Below, piece after piece: positions 61,692-64,000 of a DNA stretch of 64,000 nt. Source of the stretch: an uncultured Acidobacteriota bacterium (GTDB lineage: Bacteria; Acidobacteriota; CAIWXX01); NCBI GenBank assembly GCA_903916735.1, contig CAIWXX010000082.1:102912-166911 (forward strand), in the 5' to 3' direction. A program made the translations under genes and the position numbers. The notes beneath the pieces are model-generated. The model saw only the letters and a list, made by a program, of their open reading frames with translations, did no database searches and was not told where the DNA came from. Positions within the stretch are counted from its first letter, which is position 1. The number at the start of each line of letters is the position of its first letter.

Positions 61692-61919
61692 ATGAAAGTC
61701 AAGACTTCGGTCACACTGTCTCAAGATCTCCTGTGCGTCATCGACACGATGGAGGGTCCAGGAAGACGGTCAAGTTTCCTGGAAGAAGCCGCGAGGTATC
61801 TGATCGAGAAGAAACGGCTGGACGAACAAAACGCGAGGGATCTCGACATCCTCAACAAGCACGCTGATCGGCTCAACGCCGAAGCAATCGACGTGCTTGA
61901 GTACCAGGCGATCCCGTGA
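61692..61919 (+). CDS. Ribbon-helix-helix antitoxin
   Basis: A 75-residue antitoxin. The N-terminus ([19 protein letters not shown], then [17 protein letters not shown]) is a ribbon-helix-helix DNA-binding fold; the charged C-terminal tail ([26 protein letters not shown]) would wrap the toxin. Its stop overlaps the toxin GTG (GTGA). It would repress its own promoter and neutralise the MazF-like toxin. The promoter fits immediately upstream with no leader. Confidence 0.9.
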   Translation: MKVKTSVTLSQDLLCVIDTMEGPGRRSSFLEEAARYLIEKKRLDEQNARDLDILNKHADRLNAEAIDVLEYQAIP

Positions 61920-62245
61920 AGCGCGGTGAGTTTTATCGGGTCGCGCATCCATCCATCAAGGACCCCAAAAAGCAGCGCGTCTTTCTGGTTGTCAGCCGCA
62001 GGGTCCTTGTGGAATCCAGATTCTCAACGGTTATTTGCGCTCCGGTATACTCCAAGCACGATGGGCTTTCTACGCAGGTTTCGATTGGAATTGACGAGGG
62101 ATTGAAGCATGAATGCAGTGTTCATTGCGACGAACTCGTGAGCCTCCCCAAATCGATGCTCACGAACTACGTAGGCGCCCTCCCCTCTAGCAAGATAGCG
62201 GAACTGAATCGGGCACTCGGAGTGGCGCTCGGACTCACCGATTGA
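61916..62245 (+). CDS. MazF/PemK-type endoribonuclease toxin
   Basis: A 109-residue toxin of the MazF/PemK/CcdB fold: [12 protein letters not shown] at the start, [27 protein letters not shown] and [32 protein letters not shown] at the end. MazF proteins cut single-stranded mRNA at short motifs; target specificity is not predictable. The catalytic-type Arg in the SR..L segment is present. The GTG start overlaps the antitoxin stop, giving coupled translation. The pair resembles an intact addiction module in an otherwise eroded accessory region. Confidence 0.9.
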   Translation: MKRGEFYRVAHPSIKDPKKQRVFLVVSRRVLVESRFSTVICAPVYSKHDGLSTQVSIGIDEGLKHECSVHCDELVSLPKSMLTNYVGALPSSKIAELNRALGVALGLTD

Positions 62246-62255
62246 CTTTCTGGAA

Positions 62256-62846
62256 TCAGGCTGACATCGCTGCGCGTTTTTCCCTTCTCCACAACCTCTT
62301 CGCGCAGGCCTTGCAGAGGGGTTGATTGGCCTCACGGCCGCCGAGCCACTTCGCGACGCTCCTGTCCTTGCCGCACTCAGAGCACCGGTGCCGAGGAGCG
62401 AATTCCCGCACGTAGCAGGCATGGCACACAGGGTCTACGCCAGGGACGTTTTTGGTGATCTTGGCGCTGCGTCCGCATTTGACACAAACGTGCTTCGGCT
62501 GGTGGCTCCTGGCGTAGCATGTCGCGCAGACAGACCTCTGCCCGGGAATCCGCTTGAAAGTCCTGCGGAGGAGGCCGCAGTCGGCGCACCGCTCCCATGG
62601 CGCGTGATTTTTCCGGTAGCACGGGCCACAAATAGGCCTACGAAGCCCAGAGAACATCCTCGTAGCTTTTCCGCACTCGATGCACGTACAGTTGACGTGA
62701 TACTTCCGGCTGTAGCACTGCCGGCAGATCGGCCCGTTCTTGGTGCGCTGCCATGCGGAAGCGACAGCGTGGCACTCGACGCATTCAACCCGTTGCTGGT
62801 ATTTTCCGACGCAGCAGAGTTGGCAGACGGGGCCTTTCTGGATCAC
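62256..62846 (-). CDS. Tandem CxxC zinc-ribbon repeat protein
   Basis: A 196-residue protein made of about five and a half tandem units of ~36 residues, each with two CxxC pairs (patterns such as VCxxCYxRxHxP and CxxCGK). Eleven CxxC motifs, high Arg/Lys content, and no other domain. It probably binds several zinc ions and nucleic acid. The first codon is GTG without a ribosome site, and the frame stays open upstream into the stray IPT-domain copy on the other strand, so its natural 5' end may have been replaced there. Not assigned to a known family; similar zinc-ribbon arrays occur next to recombinases in mobile DNA. Confidence 0.6.
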   Translation of the reverse strand: MIQKGPVCQLCCVGKYQQRVECVECHAVASAWQRTKNGPICRQCYSRKYHVNCTCIECGKATRMFSGLRRPICGPCYRKNHAPWERCADCGLLRRTFKRIPGQRSVCATCYARSHQPKHVCVKCGRSAKITKNVPGVDPVCHACYVREFAPRHRCSECGKDRSVAKWLGGREANQPLCKACAKRLWRREKRAAMSA

Positions 62847-62883
62847 CGCGAAGGCGACGTCATTATTTCCGATGTCTGCGCCG

Positions 62884-63134
62884 CGCCCTCGATCACCTCC
62901 GTCAAGGCCAAGACCGGCAAGCCCGGCTCGCCGGCGACGATCAAGGGGACGAACTTCGGAACCGACTCGAAGAAAGCCACGGTCTACGTCGGCACAAAGA
63001 AGGCGAAGATCACCGGCAAGATCAAATCGACGCAGATCAAGTTCACGATCCCGAGGATGTCGAAGGGAACCTATGATCTCTACGTCGTTGTCAACGGCAA
63101 GACGAGCAACAAGGTCTGGTTCACTGTGAAGTGA
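62884..63134 (+). pseudogene. Stray copy of the IPT/TIG-like domain (partial gene)
   Basis: About 250 bases match 61091-61333 of the SUMF1/IPT gene at roughly 90 percent identity, including the stop region, and remain an open frame (SVKAKTGKPGSPATIKG to KVWFTVK). There is no signal peptide or gene start. The open frame runs upstream only as the antisense of the CxxC gene. It is a displaced 3' end, produced by segmental duplication or by loss of the rest of a second gene. Confidence 0.8.
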
Positions 63135-63637
63135 TGGGGAGAGCGGAACGGCGATGAGTAAAGCGCCCGGTTGAGGCCGAACGCTAGTTGTCTATAGAAA
63201 GTCCGCTCGGAGCAAAGCGCTGCTCAGAATGGGCGCTCTCATAAGAGCCTATCTCCAGAAATGAGAAACGAAGACGTGCTCCTGCCGCCGTAAGAGCTAG
63301 AAGTTAAGACACGGCATCCTCACGGCGAGTGCCAAACAGTCGTTGTGAACAGGCATGGTTCACTTCTGCTGCAGCAAAGCTGCGTGGTGCTTCCTTAACC
63401 ATGCGACAACGTCATCACGTACTCTGATGGCGAGAGTTCGCATGGCATTCGCATCGGCATCGGAGACAAGGCCCGCCCGCTCGTATCCGGCAATGTTTCG
63501 CTTCTTGCGGAACGTATCGAATGTCGCCACCATGTTTGGGTCTGTACCCACTGCCTCCCGACATCGCCGAGACGCGCCACGGCCGTGTTCAGCCGGCTCT
63601 TTTCAGGAGAAGAGATCGCTGGTACAGTGCCTCCATC
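63135..63637. other. Region before the ECF sigma factor gene
   Basis: Apart from a HEPN-domain remnant on the minus strand (63360-63578) no gene is supported. The last ~60 bases should hold the promoter of the sigma factor gene. Confidence 0.5.
63360..63578 (-). pseudogene. HEPN-domain C-terminal remnant
   Basis: The minus strand encodes ATFDTFRKKRNIAGYERAG then VSDADANAMRTLAIRVRDDV and AWLRKHH, the last helices of a HEPN fold with the RKKRN-type Rx4-6H-like region seen in uncharacterised stand-alone HEPN proteins. Upstream the frame continues a few codons (REAVGTDPNM) without an N-terminal half, and no ribosome site precedes it. Intact proteins have ~120-150 residues; here ~70. A companion nucleotidyltransferase is not seen. 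Confidence 0.5.
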
Positions 63638-64000
63638 ATGGACAGGACGGAGACAACCGCTCTGCTCCACCGTGCCCGGAACGGTTCGCCCGAAGCGCTG
63701 GAGGATCTCTATGACCGCCTCACTCCACGGCTCCTCGGGCTGATCCGCCTCCGCATGGGCCCCGGCCTCCGCGCCCACCTCGAAAGCCGGGACATTCTCC
63801 AGGCCGCCCTCCTCAAGTCCTTTCGCCACATCGAAGATCTCGAGAAATCGGACGCGGCCTCGCTCATGGCCTGGCTGGCCCGCATCGCGGAGAACGAGAT
63901 CAGGGACCAGGCCGACTACCAGAGCCGCCAGCGGCGCGATGCCGCGCGCGAGGTCCCGATGGACGACGCTCTCCCCGGCCTCGCCGCGCGCATGCGGTCC
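63638..64000 (+). CDS. ECF-type RNA polymerase sigma factor (partial, runs off the window)
   Basis: The ATG at 63638 opens a frame of 121 codons to the end of the window. It begins with TTALLHRARNGSPEALEDLYDRL, then IRLRMGPGLRAHLESRDILQAALLKSFRHIEDLE and MAWLARIAENEIRDQADYQSRQRRD, the sigma region 2 pattern of ECF factors in which -10 recognition and core binding occur; region 4 lies beyond the window. A proposed ribosome site (CAGGAGAAGAG) is 22-30 bases upstream, too far, so the start may be a later codon or rely on another signal. Sigma factors of this group commonly precede serine/threonine kinase genes. Confidence 0.8.
   Translation, partial: MDRTETTALLHRARNGSPEALEDLYDRLTPRLLGLIRLRMGPGLRAHLESRDILQAALLKSFRHIEDLEKSDAASLMAWLARIAENEIRDQADYQSRQRRDAAREVPMDDALPGLAARMRS

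Noticed and set aside
62322..63134. A 270-residue plus-strand frame as one gene
   Set aside because: Its first part is the antisense of the CxxC-repeat gene; only the last ~80 codons (the IPT copy) are coding.
1..64000. CRISPR arrays
   Set aside because: No regularly spaced direct repeats with unique spacers were seen; the repeated sequences are paralogous genes or dispersed single units.

Overview
The window looks like chromosomal DNA of a diderm bacterium, most probably from Acidobacteriota or a close relative. The evidence is two very large TonB-type receptors that begin with a carboxypeptidase-regulatory-like domain, a GWxTD protein, a sulfatase-like enzyme fused to TPR repeats, a kelch-protein remnant of a type common in that phylum, and a PilMNOP/secretin operon ending in a cohesin domain. 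No rRNA or ribosomal-protein cluster is present to settle taxonomy, so the assignment is inference.

Layout. 0-6.4 kb: a two-component module transcribed leftwards (propeller-type sensor kinase, NarL-type regulator) followed by two tandemly duplicated secreted propeller/lectin-like proteins; three promoters share one 23-bp sequence containing a palindrome. 6.7-14.6 kb: two TonB-type receptors enclosing a Fur/PerR-like regulator and a truncated catalase gene. 15-22.5 kb: sulfatase-TPR protein, GWxTD protein, GntR regulator, and an OmpR-type regulator next to an internally deleted kinase gene. 22.6-22.8 kb: a MITE-like element. 22.9-32 kb: a pilus/type II-secretion-like operon (PilC/GspF, PilB/GspE, PilM-N-O-P, secretin-cohesin, Ig-like lipoprotein). 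32.2-34.8 kb: uvrA. 35-43 kb: an operon of an unknown protein, two DUF2791/BrxD-like ATPases, a small Cys-rich reading frame, an Lhr/BrxHI-like helicase and a SEC-C protein; this is the best candidate for an undescribed defence or DNA-processing system. 43-58 kb: ordinary metabolism and envelope genes (glgC, peptide-binding protein, two SurA-like foldases, class III aminotransferase, a cupin/PPi-type phosphofructokinase/SLOG operon, radC, M16 protease) and three tRNAs. 58.4-64 kb: a scrambled accessory region with an IS91-type remnant, a 48-bp perfect palindrome, a SUMF1/IPT protein, an ATPase remnant, a toxin-antitoxin pair, a CxxC-repeat protein, a stray IPT-domain copy, a HEPN remnant and the start of an ECF sigma factor.

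Genes that work together: the kinase/regulator pair probably controls the propeller genes and itself through the shared promoter palindrome. The Fur-family regulator and the catalase remnant carry matching 15-bp inverted repeats. The Pil/Gsp proteins form one envelope machine. The two SurA-like foldases are translationally coupled. The ATPase/helicase/SEC-C genes are closely spaced, with overlaps typical of a co-translated set.

Limits: all family assignments are read from motifs and remembered family features; no search, alignment or structure prediction was run. Repeat and palindrome statements were checked by eye on the sequence.
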